A DNA stretch of 25,228 nucleotides from CAZFVY01 sp964522665 (GCA_964522665.1 CAZFVY010000104.1:1-25228), one strand, 5' to 3'. Positions 16,160 through 24,432 are shown, counted from the stretch's first letter. Program-made: numbers and translations. The notes: generated from the sequence alone by a model not told the origin.

Positions 16160-16231
16160 GTGGAGTACCGCCTCCTCATCGACCTCGATATTCTCGAGGC
16201 GATTTATGGCGCCAGTCCCGCGAGACAATAG
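16160..16231 (+). pseudogene. truncated RelE/ParE-like toxin start
   Basis: From GTG 16160 the frame reads VEYRLLIDLDILEAIYG and then runs into bases that encode, on the other strand, the last residues of the GspF-like protein; it stops at 16231 after 23 codons. RelE-fold toxins start with exactly such a strand ('YrvlidleaxeFL'), but need about 85-100 residues with basic catalytic residues further on. Only the first strand and part of the first helix remain. The break is at about 16204, where the opposite-strand gene ends. Confidence 0.5.
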
Positions 16232-17160
16232 CTAAGCGTGCCCGCGATCGACATGGTCACGCTGAATGCCATGATGCGCCAAAGGAAGGCATTGACCACG
16301 TTCAGGTCGGCTTCGAGTTTTTGGCCAATCTGTTTCGTCGCATAGTCGAGCGCTTGATCCAAGCTGCCGGACTGAACTCCCGTGAAAATTGGACCCAGAA
16401 CGTAATCGGGCAACCAGCGGATTCCGCGAAACAACTCCTCGAAGTCGGGCGCCTCGCGAAACTGTTTCCCAATGCGGATAAGGTCCGCGCGGAGAATAAG
16501 ATTGGGCACAGTCGCGGTGGCCAGATCAAGCGTTTCCACGACCCCCAACGAACCGGCCTCGTAAAGCGTGCCGAGGTTTTGCAGGAATAACACCGCGCAA
16601 ACCGAGCGTTCCGCGCCCCCGAGAATCGGAACCTGAAGCTTGCACCAGTCGAACGCCCGGCGCCCAGTCGGCCATTTCCAAATCAGGGTGACGAGCAGCC
16701 CCACGATGACCAGATTCTCCGCCCATTGAACGAGCAGCTCCCCGGCCAGCGCGTAGCGCTTGAATACCGCCAGCGCGCCGAGCCGGAACGCCAGTCCGAA
16801 CAACACTATGGCGACTGGGTATTGCCACGTTTTCCGGACGACCTCGGCCGCCGGCGCGAGCATCTGGAAAAGGTGGGCCAAGCGGTCGAGGACCATTTCC
16901 AGCCGACCGCTCCGTTCACCGCACGCGAGCGCGGCGAGATAAAACTGGGGAAAATGGGATCCCAGCTGCGACAGCGCCTCGGACAGGGTATGCCCCTCGT
17001 CCAATCGCTGGAGCGCGGGCAGAATGTCGGACGCATAGACGCGCCTGCCGAGCAACCGACCGGCAGTCTTGAGCGCCTGTCGATGAGGAAGCCCAGCCCG
17101 ATAGCAGGCCGCGAGGCTGCCGGTGAAGAAAGAAAGTGGCGTGAGCGGAACGGTTCTCAT
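16204..17160 (-). CDS. stand-alone type II secretion F-domain (GspF/PilC-like) inner-membrane protein
   Basis: Start ATG 17160 is preferred over the TTG just before it. The 318-residue protein has two copies of the T2SSF fold. The first contains LAACGERSGRLEMVLDRLAHLF (GE-x-SG at 81-85 in the ATG numbering). The second has GVQSGSLDQALD (261-272) where the family normally has GEESG. Transmembrane helices lie near 113-133, 148-163 and 291-315. GspF/PilC proteins form the inner-membrane platform of type II secretion systems and type IV pili. The usual PilC is about 400 residues, so this is shorter at the N-terminus. No ATPase, pilin or secretin gene adjoins it, so it either serves a system elsewhere or has a diverged role. 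Confidence 0.85.
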   Translation of the reverse strand: MRTVPLTPLSFFTGSLAACYRAGLPHRQALKTAGRLLGRRVYASDILPALQRLDEGHTLSEALSQLGSHFPQFYLAALACGERSGRLEMVLDRLAHLFQMLAPAAEVVRKTWQYPVAIVLFGLAFRLGALAVFKRYALAGELLVQWAENLVIVGLLVTLIWKWPTGRRAFDWCKLQVPILGGAERSVCAVLFLQNLGTLYEAGSLGVVETLDLATATVPNLILRADLIRIGKQFREAPDFEELFRGIRWLPDYVLGPIFTGVQSGSLDQALDYATKQIGQKLEADLNVVNAFLWRIMAFSVTMSIAGTLSYCLAGLAP

Positions 17161-17265
17161 CAAGCGTTCGTTTGGTTTCCCAAGGCAAGTTAGACCGCCC
17201 CGCGCGGCAGACGTTTCGCCAGTTCGTCGTGGGGCCTTCGTCTTAAGGAACCGTCAGGGCGACTC

Positions 17266-18138
17266 CTAACCGACCGACGGGTCGGCGATCGCCGCGCAGG
17301 AGAGACTATCCCCGCCCGTAATCGGCGCGCCGAGGCGCATTCGCGTCAAACGGCGCAAGGGCGCGAATCCCAACTCGCGCGCGCGCGCGACGGCCGACGC
17401 GTTCTCGTCCGGGATATCCCAGATCGTCGCACGGCCTTCCGCGTCCCGAGCCAAAACGGCGGTCAACGCTGTGACACCCACGGCGTCCGAACAGACGACT
17501 GGACCAAGGTAATCCGCCTCCGCGCCCGCACGACTGGCGCCCCAACCGGCCACTGAGCCTTCGGCGGGCCAAACCCAAGCGCCCCTGCCCGCTTTAACCA
17601 ACGCGCGAATCAAGCGCTCCCGGGAAACGCCGAAACCTCGACGATCGAGAGCCTCGACAGCGTCCCAATCTGACGCCTCCAAACGTCGAGCCGTCAGGGC
17701 CGAGTCGGACGCGACCGCTTCAGCGGACCGCGGCGGACGCAGCCAACGAGTTAGACTGGACTCCGCCACGAAACCCAACTTTTCATAGACCGGCAGCCCA
17801 AGCGGGGTGGCGTCCAATTTCACACAGGAGATCGCTCGGCCCCGCAGGTAATCCAACGCTCGCCGCATCAAGCTCGCGCCAATTCCCTGACGTCGGAAAT
17901 CCGGGTGAACCAACATCATGCCAATCCAGGCCAAAGTCTGGCCGTAACAAATCGTCGTCACCGTGCCACCTACCCTTCCCTCGTTCATCGCGACAAAACA
18001 GCCGTCCGGCTCCAGCGCGAGGCAGCGTTCCCAATCTGACCGCGTCTGGTTCCAGCCAGCCAACCGGCGCAGTTCATCGGCCGCGCCGAGATCGAGCGGT
18101 GACATCGCGCGGACCGTAAAATGTTGAGGTATCTTCAC
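17266..18138 (-). CDS. tandem GNAT-family N-acetyltransferase
   Basis: The product is 290 residues from GTG 18138; no in-frame ATG precedes the first strand FTVRAMSPLDLG. The N-terminal GNAT domain shows the acetyl-CoA motif A, VHPDFRRQGIGASLM (77-91), and the end signature VYEKLGFV (117-124). After a linker (about 135-150), a second diverged GNAT-like half starts at LTARRLEASDWDAVEALD and ends with ARARELGFAPLRRLTRMRLG. This architecture matches bacterial YitH/Acetyltransf_18-type proteins. The acceptor (amine, amino acid or antibiotic) is not deducible. The gene lies about 100 bases upstream of the GspF-like gene on the same strand, but no functional link is apparent. Confidence 0.88.
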   Translation of the reverse strand: MKIPQHFTVRAMSPLDLGAADELRRLAGWNQTRSDWERCLALEPDGCFVAMNEGRVGGTVTTICYGQTLAWIGMMLVHPDFRRQGIGASLMRRALDYLRGRAISCVKLDATPLGLPVYEKLGFVAESSLTRWLRPPRSAEAVASDSALTARRLEASDWDAVEALDRRGFGVSRERLIRALVKAGRGAWVWPAEGSVAGWGASRAGAEADYLGPVVCSDAVGVTALTAVLARDAEGRATIWDIPDENASAVARARELGFAPLRRLTRMRLGAPITGGDSLSCAAIADPSVG

Positions 18139-18843
18139 GCTTCAGGGCCGCACGCCTTGCGGCTCGCGAACGGTTGGTAACATGAGACCAAGATGATAGC
18201 GATGACGTCAGAACTGAGTATAGTTTTTCTGACCGATTTGGTCCATTTCGTTCCGCGCGCGGTTGGCCGACTCCGCCGGGCAAACGCATCTAAATGTGGA
18301 ACCCACCGACGGTTGTTAGCAATCCCAAGGGATTCTCGATTCGACCCCGTTGTAGTCGCGAGGAACTTGTTGCCGTAACCGGATTCCTATTCAGGAGGTC
18401 ATCCATTTTTGCGCCCGCGCCTTCCTTATGCGGGGCTGAGTCCTAAAGCCCGACGATGGCCCAACGCGGCTTTCAATGAGTTTAGACGACTCTGTTTGCC
18501 AACCCCGAAGCGGGTTGTGGCGGCGGCCGGAGCCACAACCCGCTTCGAGGTTGGATCGGGACAGACCGCAAACCCAAGGTTGCCCGCGTCGCGGGGCAAC
18601 CTTGGGCTTTAGGACGGAATCCCTCCAGGATTCTTTCACCCGCTCGTCTCCTAAAACCGAAGGAAGCGACCATTGCAGAAATACTGGGCCGACACGACTC
18701 GCACCGCAGGATTTTGACGCGTCTGCCCCGGCCGACTCCGCGCGGCGGATTGACAGCGCGGCATGATTCGGGAAGCCTAATGGACTAAACAGACTCCCCG
18801 GAAATTGAGTGTCTCGGGGAAGCTTAATCTAATCGAGAAATAT
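18139..18843. other. 705-base non-coding interval
   Basis: No convincing gene, tRNA or terminator was seen between the GNAT gene and the PQQ-like gene, which are divergently transcribed. Short ORFs here lack family features. The middle holds the palindromic repeat element at 18441-18614. A further TCCTAAAAC at about 18650 resembles the ends of that element. Promoters for both flanking genes should lie here but no confident -35/-10 pair was found. Confidence 0.6.
18441..18614. repeat. nested palindromic (REP/MITE-like) repeat element
   Basis: An outer inverted repeat, TCCTAAAGCCC at 18441-18451 and GGGCTTTAGGA at 18604-18614, is a perfect 11-mer pair. Inside, two adjacent hairpins follow. The first has a 21-base stem at 18501-18521 and 18532-18552 (one mismatch, core GAAGCGGGTTGTGGC) with a 10-base loop. 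The second has a perfect 13-base stem CCCAAGGTTGCCC at 18573-18585 and its complement at 18594-18606. Such structure is typical of dispersed non-coding palindromic elements. Confidence 0.8.
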
Positions 18844-20091
18844 ATGCGCCTGCTCGCCACAGTCATCGTCGGTTCGCTCACCTTGATCAACGCCCCAACG
18901 AACGCCGCGGATTGGGCGAACTGGCGGGGACCGGACGGATTGGGAGTTAGCTCGGAAACATCCGCCCCGAGCGAATGGGGCAAAGACAAGAATATCGCCT
19001 GGAAACTGACCGTGCCCGGCGCCGGCGCCTCCTCGCCGATCGTCGTCGGCGATCGGCTCTACGTCAGTTCTCAGACGGAGGACACCGGCCTGCACCTGGT
19101 AGCCGTGGATCGCGAGCATGGGACGGTGATTTGGGATCGGGAAATCGCCCGCGGCAGCCTCCACGCGAACAAGCTGCACAACATGGCCACCCCGACCCCG
19201 GCGTCGGACGGCAAGCTCGTCTGGGTGATGTTCGGCACGGGCGACGTGGCCTGCCTCGACCGCGAGGGCAAGACGGTTTGGCAGCGGAACTTGGTGAAGG
19301 AATACGGCGAGTACAAATTCAATCATGGTTACGGTTCCTCGCCGATGCTTCGGGACGGGAAGTTGTTCGTCGTCTGCATGCATCAGGGGCCGTCGTACGC
19401 GCTCGCGTTGGACGCCGTGACGGGCCAAAACCTGTGGAAACGGGACCGCAACTTTGAGCCGAAGGACGAGGCGCAGGATTCCTACTCAAGCCCGCTCTTT
19501 CTCGAAGGCAAGAACGGCGCCCAACTGGTTATCGCGGGCGCCGAGAATGTCAACGCCTACGATACCGCCAGCGGCAATCAGGTGTGGGTCTCGGGCGGGA
19601 TGCGGGTGGCCACGCCGTATGGCCGGACGATTTCGGGGCCGACCGCGTCGGGTGACATCGTCGTGGCCGTCGCGTCCGGTTTCGGCAATAAAGGTTTCGT
19701 CGAGGCCTTGCGCGTCAAAGGCGACGGCGCCGCCCCGGACCGCTTGTGGACAAGCCCGAAATTCTCGCCCGACTGTCCAACGCCGGTCATCTACGGCGGC
19801 AACGTCTTCTACATCCGCGATGACGGGATCGCCTCGTGCGTGGACCTGAAGACGGGTGAACCGTATTGGCAGGAACGCCTCTTCTCCGCGAACGTCAAGG
19901 TTTCACCCGTCGCGGCCGCCGGTAAAATCTATTTCATGAACGGCCAGGGCAACTGCGCCGTCGTGAAGGCGGCGACCAAACTCGAAATACTGGCGACCAA
20001 CGAGCTTAATGAAGCGACGCTCTGCACGCCGACGATCAGTCACGGGCGGGTTTATATTCGGACGCAGGAACATCTCTACTGCGTGAATTAG
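18844..20091 (+). CDS. secreted PQQ-like beta-propeller repeat protein
   Basis: The start is set at ATG 18844, where MRLLATVIVGSLTLINAPTN forms a signal peptide; an in-frame TTG at 18805 would precede it by 13 residues. The 415-residue product starts its mature part with ADWANWRGPDGLGVSSET, the typical opening of planctomycete/verrucomicrobial PQQ-like propellers (W-x-x-W-R-G-P-x-x-x-G). Repeats of the type 'SSPIVVGDRLYVSS...LVAVDREHGTVIWDRE' recur about seven times, each with the A-x-D-x-x-x-G-x-x-x-W signature. The set is enough for a complete propeller. Most such proteins in these phyla have no demonstrated PQQ binding or dehydrogenase activity, so a structural or binding role outside the cytoplasm is as likely. 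It appears monocistronic. Confidence 0.9.
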   Translation: MRLLATVIVGSLTLINAPTNAADWANWRGPDGLGVSSETSAPSEWGKDKNIAWKLTVPGAGASSPIVVGDRLYVSSQTEDTGLHLVAVDREHGTVIWDREIARGSLHANKLHNMATPTPASDGKLVWVMFGTGDVACLDREGKTVWQRNLVKEYGEYKFNHGYGSSPMLRDGKLFVVCMHQGPSYALALDAVTGQNLWKRDRNFEPKDEAQDSYSSPLFLEGKNGAQLVIAGAENVNAYDTASGNQVWVSGGMRVATPYGRTISGPTASGDIVVAVASGFGNKGFVEALRVKGDGAAPDRLWTSPKFSPDCPTPVIYGGNVFYIRDDGIASCVDLKTGEPYWQERLFSANVKVSPVAAAGKIYFMNGQGNCAVVKAATKLEILATNELNEATLCTPTISHGRVYIRTQEHLYCVN

Positions 20092-20149
20092 ATCTCGAAG
20101 ACGAAGGCGTCCAGCTTGGCAACCGCCAACTTTGAGCTATAGCGCTGGC

Positions 20150-20389
20150 ATGTCGAACGACAAGCTGCTTTCGCGCGTCACGGTCGAGCCGGAAATCTGT
20201 CACGGAAAGCCATGTCTCCGAGGTCTGCGTTACCCGGTGGAGACGATTCTGGAGTACCTTGCCGGCGGAGATTCGAACGAGGACTTGCTAAGGGAGTTTC
20301 CTGATTTGGAGCGCGAGGACATCCTGGCCTGCCATGAGTTTTCGCGGCGAATCTTGACGGCGAAGAGCGTCCATCTGGCGCTCGCATGA
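20150..20389 (+). CDS. DUF433 family antitoxin
   Basis: Start ATG 20150 is chosen over an in-frame TTG at 20132. The 79-residue product has the DUF433 hallmark: VTVEPEICHGKPCLRGLRYP (about 10-29), followed by VETILEYLAGGDSNEDLLREF and LEREDILACHEFSRR. The family is a helix-turn-helix protein often encoded before a DUF5615 PIN-like toxin, and acts as its antitoxin. The stop overlaps the next ATG (ATGA at 20386-20389), the expected layout, but the partner is cut off after about five matching residues. Confidence 0.88.
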   Translation: MSNDKLLSRVTVEPEICHGKPCLRGLRYPVETILEYLAGGDSNEDLLREFPDLEREDILACHEFSRRILTAKSVHLALA

Positions 20390-20484
20390 AGTTCCTGGTT
20401 GGCGGCGCTGGCCGTTTCAACAGGCGCCCGGAACACCGATTTTTCGCAACTTCGGCTGCTCCCTGGTGTGCAAGAGATCGATGA
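20386..20484 (+). pseudogene. remnant start of a DUF5615-like toxin
   Basis: The ATG overlapping the DUF433 stop opens MKFLV, which is how DUF5615 (Mut7-C/PIN-like) toxins begin ('MKFLVDAQLP...'). The frame then diverges (GGAGRFNRR...) and stops after 32 codons without the acidic residues of the family. The position and overlap support a toxin that has lost nearly all of its coding sequence. Five residues alone are weak evidence. Confidence 0.4.
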
Positions 20485-21269
20485 AATATCTCTCGGCGGC
20501 GATCTCACGGTTCGTCTCGCTACGTCGCCGCGCTGTTCTCTTCCTGCTGGCATTACTCGTGTCGGGCGTCATGGTTGGCATCGCCTTGCTTCCCACGCCA
20601 CCGTCCGTCGTGATTCTGCCTTTGACCGAAAAGTCATCGGCATTGAAAGCGTGGCTACGACAATTCTGGCGACCGCCTGTTTCCATTTGGGCGGCGCGTT
20701 TGCGAGGTTATGTTCTTGGTCCACGGGCGCCCGTTGCGCTTCGGGCGATCGTGTGGGGAAAGAACGGTATTTCCGCGACAGAATTGGCTAGCCTTGGTTT
20801 GGATACTGAAACACATGTCGAAACCAACGGCCTGGGCATTTGGCTTGTGGACGAGGCGCAGGCCAAGGCGCTGCGTGGTTATTACTCACGAGAAGCCTCG
20901 ACTCCACCACTGTTCCAGCCGAGCGTCCAGACGGCCGATGGAGTCGAGTCCTCGATCTTTTCCGGGAGTTCGGTTCCGATCGGTGGTATTCCGCTGAGCG
21001 TCGGCTTCAGCGCCAATTTCTTGCCGCGGGTTCACCGTGGGCTAATCGACCTCACCATGTCGATGTCTCAGACCGAGGCCATCACCAACATCCCGACTGT
21101 CGGCGCCGGTCACGCGCGGGCCAGCCCCCTATCGATGCATACCAATTTCGCGGTGCGTGCCCGGATTCAAATTCCGAAAGGAAAGGGCGTGTTCGTGCTG
21201 AGCCGCCAGAGGCAATCGGACGACGGAAACACCCTAGGCGTGCTCCTTTCAGCGTTTTCACAACCGTAG
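20481..21269 (+). CDS. hypothetical single-pass membrane-anchored protein
   Basis: I do not recognise this 262-residue protein. ATG 20481 is preferred over GTG 20466, since it directly precedes a positively charged N-terminus (SLRRR) and one hydrophobic helix at about 18-37, fitting a type II membrane anchor or uncleaved signal. The rest is soluble and beta-rich in its last 100 residues (IPLSVGFSANFLPRV, LIDLTMSMSQTEAI, FAVRARIQIPKGKGVFVL). That order of strands loosely recalls the C-terminal secretin domain region of type II secretion proteins, but no family signature is complete, so this is only a suggestion. It follows the toxin remnant with a four-base overlap and is convergent with the hydrolase fusion gene. 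Confidence 0.65.
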   Translation: MKYLSAAISRFVSLRRRAVLFLLALLVSGVMVGIALLPTPPSVVILPLTEKSSALKAWLRQFWRPPVSIWAARLRGYVLGPRAPVALRAIVWGKNGISATELASLGLDTETHVETNGLGIWLVDEAQAKALRGYYSREASTPPLFQPSVQTADGVESSIFSGSSVPIGGIPLSVGFSANFLPRVHRGLIDLTMSMSQTEAITNIPTVGAGHARASPLSMHTNFAVRARIQIPKGKGVFVLSRQRQSDDGNTLGVLLSAFSQP

Positions 21270-21323
21270 CTCTCGCCATGGCGGCGGGACCTCGAGTCGT
21301 CTCGGTCTCTCTTGCCCGGACGA

Positions 21324-24266
21324 TCATTTGCCCGGGAACCAGCCGTGGAGGAATTGCGCGAGCGACCCGTCGTACAGCGCCTCGGCCAGATGTTCGACGC
21401 CTTGTTGATTGCCCCACGAGTAATTGATTTGCAGGCGACCCTGCCATTCGCAAAAATCGATGTCCGAATTATTGAGGTTCACCGCGTTGGCCACGCGGCC
21501 GCGTTGCGCCTCGGTGAGCTTGGCGTTGGCGATGAGCTTGTCTTCGGGCGCCGCGCGGAGCACGGGATTGAGCGGGCTTGGCTCCCAGTGAATCAGGTCC
21601 CGCGAGCGCACCACGCGCAGCTCGTAGCCGTCGTGGGCCTCCAGGTAAAAATCGTAATACCAACCGTCGAGCCAACGGAGGCAATGCGGCGCGGTGTAGC
21701 GATCTTTCGCGTAGTTGCATTCGGGAGGCGTGATTTGCCACGAGCGGAGGTCGCTCGACCGGGCGAACCGGGCCGTGAACGGCGTCCCCGCTTCCTCGAG
21801 CGGTCGGTCGATTTCAAACATGAGCACATACTCGTTCGCCGCCTTCCACATCGAGGTATTGAAGATGCCGTAGCGTCCGTCCGCAATGACGGGTCTCGTC
21901 TCCCAGTTCTTGAGGTCTCGCGAGACGAACAAGTCCACCGCCCCGCGGCCTATCGTGCCGGTCACGTAAACCGTGTCGCCCTCGACGTACGCGCTCCCAA
22001 ATTCATGCCCGTCACCGAACGGCGCGGAGACTTCGCCCGTCTCATGGTTGACGAAACGGAAGTAATTCGTCTTCCTTTGGTTGTCCCAATAACCTTCCCG
22101 GACCCATTCGAACCGGAGCAATTGGCCGTGAAAAACGACCGGTGTGGTTTCGACGAGATCGAGGTCAATAGTTCCGAGCCGGCGAATCAACGGCCGGCCA
22201 TCGGCATTCTGCGGTCCGCCGCCGCGCGACGCGAGCCAGGCTTTTGCCTCCGGGGTGGTCGCGTTCGCCCAGATGAAATCGACGATCGGCGTCGAGTCGT
22301 CCAAACCATGCGGGTGATGTTTCACGCCCGCCTTCGCAATAAGCTGGATTTTCCCGCCCAACCTCCGATAGCGCTCCGCGATGATGCCGGTGTTTTCCTG
22401 CCACGGCACGACTTCGTCGGCGTCGCCGTAAACGTGGAGCAAGGGCACCTTCGCGGCGGCGAGCGGCGCGAGTCGGTCGATGGGGTTTTTCGGATAGGCG
22501 AGCGCCTCGGACTCGGACGCAAAGTGATAACGTTCGAGGACCAATTGCCAATCTCGCGGACTGCCCGGGCCTTTGCCTTTGCCGCCCGGCCAGCTCTTGA
22601 AATCGCACACCGGCGCGTCGCCATAAATACACGCGACGCGCGTTGGATTCTCCGTCGCCCAGTTGTAGCAATAGAGTCCGCCGCGGCTGAGGCCCACCAA
22701 CGCCGCTTTCTTCGCCAGTCCATATTTCGCGGTCAATTCGCGATAGAGCGCGTTCCAATGTCCGACGGCCTCGGGACAGCCCAACATGTCGGGAACGCTC
22801 AGGTAAACGATGTGAAAGCCGCGCCCGAGCAACGCCAGGTCAGGTTCTGGTTTGTGACCGAAGAACTCACCGTGCCAGGCCCACGGCCGCCCCGGCGCCG
22901 CCTGCTTTGGCGCCACCACCAGGACCGGTTTGCCATCCACTTCAAAATCAAATCGCTCAAACCCGAACCAGAGCGAACGCTTGCCGGGAAATTGAATTTC
23001 GTCGGGCAGCGCGCCCCGGGAACCCGGGTTGGAGTTGGCCACCGCCGACTTAGCGGGCGGCGTCACAGGCACGAGTTTAACCTGTCGGCAATCCATGATC
23101 GCCCCGGCCTGTTTGCGTTGCGGGCGCACCGCGAGCGAGTAGGTCCCCGCGGCTGGGATTTCGAAACGTCCGAGACGTCGCGGCAGGAAGATCTGAAAAT
23201 GGCCGGTCTCGGCCACCACAAACTCAACGCGTTTCCCGGCCAACTCCACCGCCACGTCGCTCCCGCCCTGGCCCTTGCCGCAACCTTGGGTCAATTCCAT
23301 TTCAAACGTTCCCGGCCGGCTGACGGTAAATTGCCACTCCGCCCAATCACTCGGATTCACCCAGTAACCGAGACAATTCTTCGCGCTCGCCGGTTCGTAG
23401 CGCATCGTCACGCTGTGGGTGATCGCGTCGCCCGCCCGGAGCGTCACGGCCCCGGATTGATCTTGCGCGACGGCGCCGCCCTCGGGGGCCGGACGCAGCG
23501 TCACCGCCTTGAGATTCATCACGGCCCCACCGGTCATTTTGCGGCAACTCACGCGCAACGTGAACGGGTCAGATTTGGCAAGGTGAAGGCGTCCAACCGG
23601 CAAGGTCGTGTAGCGATACCAACTCCCGGTGGCGGGCCGCGCCACGGTAAACGTCTGCCCGGCGATTTCAAAAACCAATTCCGTGCCGTCGCCGCCGTCC
23701 GCTGAATAGGTGAGTTCCAAATCGTACGCGCCCCAACGGGTCGGCTTGAACGGCCACGAGACGGAATCGCCAGGGTCGGTCCAGAACCCGATGCGGTGGT
23801 TGCCCGGCGACGTCTCCAACTTCGCGCGCTGGCCGCTGACTTGCGCGTCCAACGCGCTGAAGACAATGCGCCCGTCGCCGAATTGCGCGGTCTTCTCCGC
23901 AGTTTCAATCAGGATCTCCCGCGCCGCCCGGCGGGTTGTCATGGCCGGGCCCTTGATTTCCAGTTGGCTGGCATCCGCATTGAATTCCCAGATCAACGGT
24001 TCGCGGTCGAGTCCGTCAATCCCGTAAACGCCGGTTAAGTTCGGCGCCGGAGTCGGCAGGAAGAACCGAACACCGGGATAGCCTCGCGGCGCTTTAATCT
24101 CGCAACTTCCTAGTCGATTCGTTGGCCCGAGGGCGGCGCTCCAATCAACGGCGGGCGGTTGGGCGGCGCCGGCCGCCGGCGCCTGCGCTCGCGCGTTGGG
24201 CGTCGCGGCGAACGCGATCGCGACGAGGCAACGTACCACCAACCATGCTTTTGGACGAAGGATCAT
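21324..24266 (-). CDS. secreted multidomain hydrolase: two beta-sandwich modules, alpha/beta-hydrolase and GH43-like propeller
   Basis: The start is set at ATG 24266, where MILRPKAWLVVRCLVAIAF opens a signal peptide. An in-frame upstream start at 24449 would add 61 residues and read through the insertion-sequence repeats. The protein has 980 residues; numbers here are from ATG 24266. Two related beta-sandwich modules (about 158-257 and 298-399) share G-F/Y-W-x-D/N-P-x-D and resemble DUF5077-like carbohydrate-binding domains. An alpha/beta-hydrolase follows, with nucleophile S527 in GLSRGG, acid D615 or D617 in YGDADEVVP, and a histidine in VKHHPHG (650-653). The last 270 residues resemble a five-bladed GH43/GH32-type propeller (LFVSRDLKNWETRP, VRSRDLIHWEP). 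It probably removes ester groups from, and binds or cleaves, plant or algal polysaccharide outside the cytoplasm. The exact substrate and glycosidase activity are unproven. Confidence 0.85.
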   Translation of the reverse strand: MILRPKAWLVVRCLVAIAFAATPNARAQAPAAGAAQPPAVDWSAALGPTNRLGSCEIKAPRGYPGVRFFLPTPAPNLTGVYGIDGLDREPLIWEFNADASQLEIKGPAMTTRRAAREILIETAEKTAQFGDGRIVFSALDAQVSGQRAKLETSPGNHRIGFWTDPGDSVSWPFKPTRWGAYDLELTYSADGGDGTELVFEIAGQTFTVARPATGSWYRYTTLPVGRLHLAKSDPFTLRVSCRKMTGGAVMNLKAVTLRPAPEGGAVAQDQSGAVTLRAGDAITHSVTMRYEPASAKNCLGYWVNPSDWAEWQFTVSRPGTFEMELTQGCGKGQGGSDVAVELAGKRVEFVVAETGHFQIFLPRRLGRFEIPAAGTYSLAVRPQRKQAGAIMDCRQVKLVPVTPPAKSAVANSNPGSRGALPDEIQFPGKRSLWFGFERFDFEVDGKPVLVVAPKQAAPGRPWAWHGEFFGHKPEPDLALLGRGFHIVYLSVPDMLGCPEAVGHWNALYRELTAKYGLAKKAALVGLSRGGLYCYNWATENPTRVACIYGDAPVCDFKSWPGGKGKGPGSPRDWQLVLERYHFASESEALAYPKNPIDRLAPLAAAKVPLLHVYGDADEVVPWQENTGIIAERYRRLGGKIQLIAKAGVKHHPHGLDDSTPIVDFIWANATTPEAKAWLASRGGGPQNADGRPLIRRLGTIDLDLVETTPVVFHGQLLRFEWVREGYWDNQRKTNYFRFVNHETGEVSAPFGDGHEFGSAYVEGDTVYVTGTIGRGAVDLFVSRDLKNWETRPVIADGRYGIFNTSMWKAANEYVLMFEIDRPLEEAGTPFTARFARSSDLRSWQITPPECNYAKDRYTAPHCLRWLDGWYYDFYLEAHDGYELRVVRSRDLIHWEPSPLNPVLRAAPEDKLIANAKLTEAQRGRVANAVNLNNSDIDFCEWQGRLQINYSWGNQQGVEHLAEALYDGSLAQFLHGWFPGK

Positions 24267-24332
24267 CAGCGCAGAGTGCCCAGCGGCCGCCGACGTGACA
24301 AATTCAAATTGCGATCGTGCCGGCCAAACGAA

Positions 24333-24416
24333 TTGCGCCAAAAGTATTGTTACCCGAGCGGCTGATGAGAAGGGGAGGAGAAAGGGTCGTTGCGCCAAAA
24401 GTCCTGTTACCCTAGC
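24333..24416. repeat. paired 27-base direct repeats at the left end of an insertion sequence
   Basis: A 27-base unit starting TTGCGCCAAAAGT occurs at 24333-24359 and 24390-24416 with 24 of 27 bases identical, spaced 57 bases start to start. Both copies lie immediately upstream of the transposase start at 24433. Paired repeats next to a transposase gene are typical binding sites for the enzyme at an element end. The exact outer end and target duplication cannot be fixed without the right end. Confidence 0.7.
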
Positions 24417-24432
24417 AAGCGTGGATAAACTG

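Noticed and set aside
18441..18614. The hairpins upstream of the PQQ-like gene as terminators or a riboswitch
   Set aside because: No U-tract follows either hairpin on either strand, and both flanking genes are transcribed away from this interval; a repeat element explains the nested symmetry better.
21312..23705. A 797-codon plus-strand open frame
   Set aside because: It lies fully antisense to the hydrolase fusion, has a composition rich in Arg/His/Val as expected of a shadow frame, and shows no domain or signal peptide.
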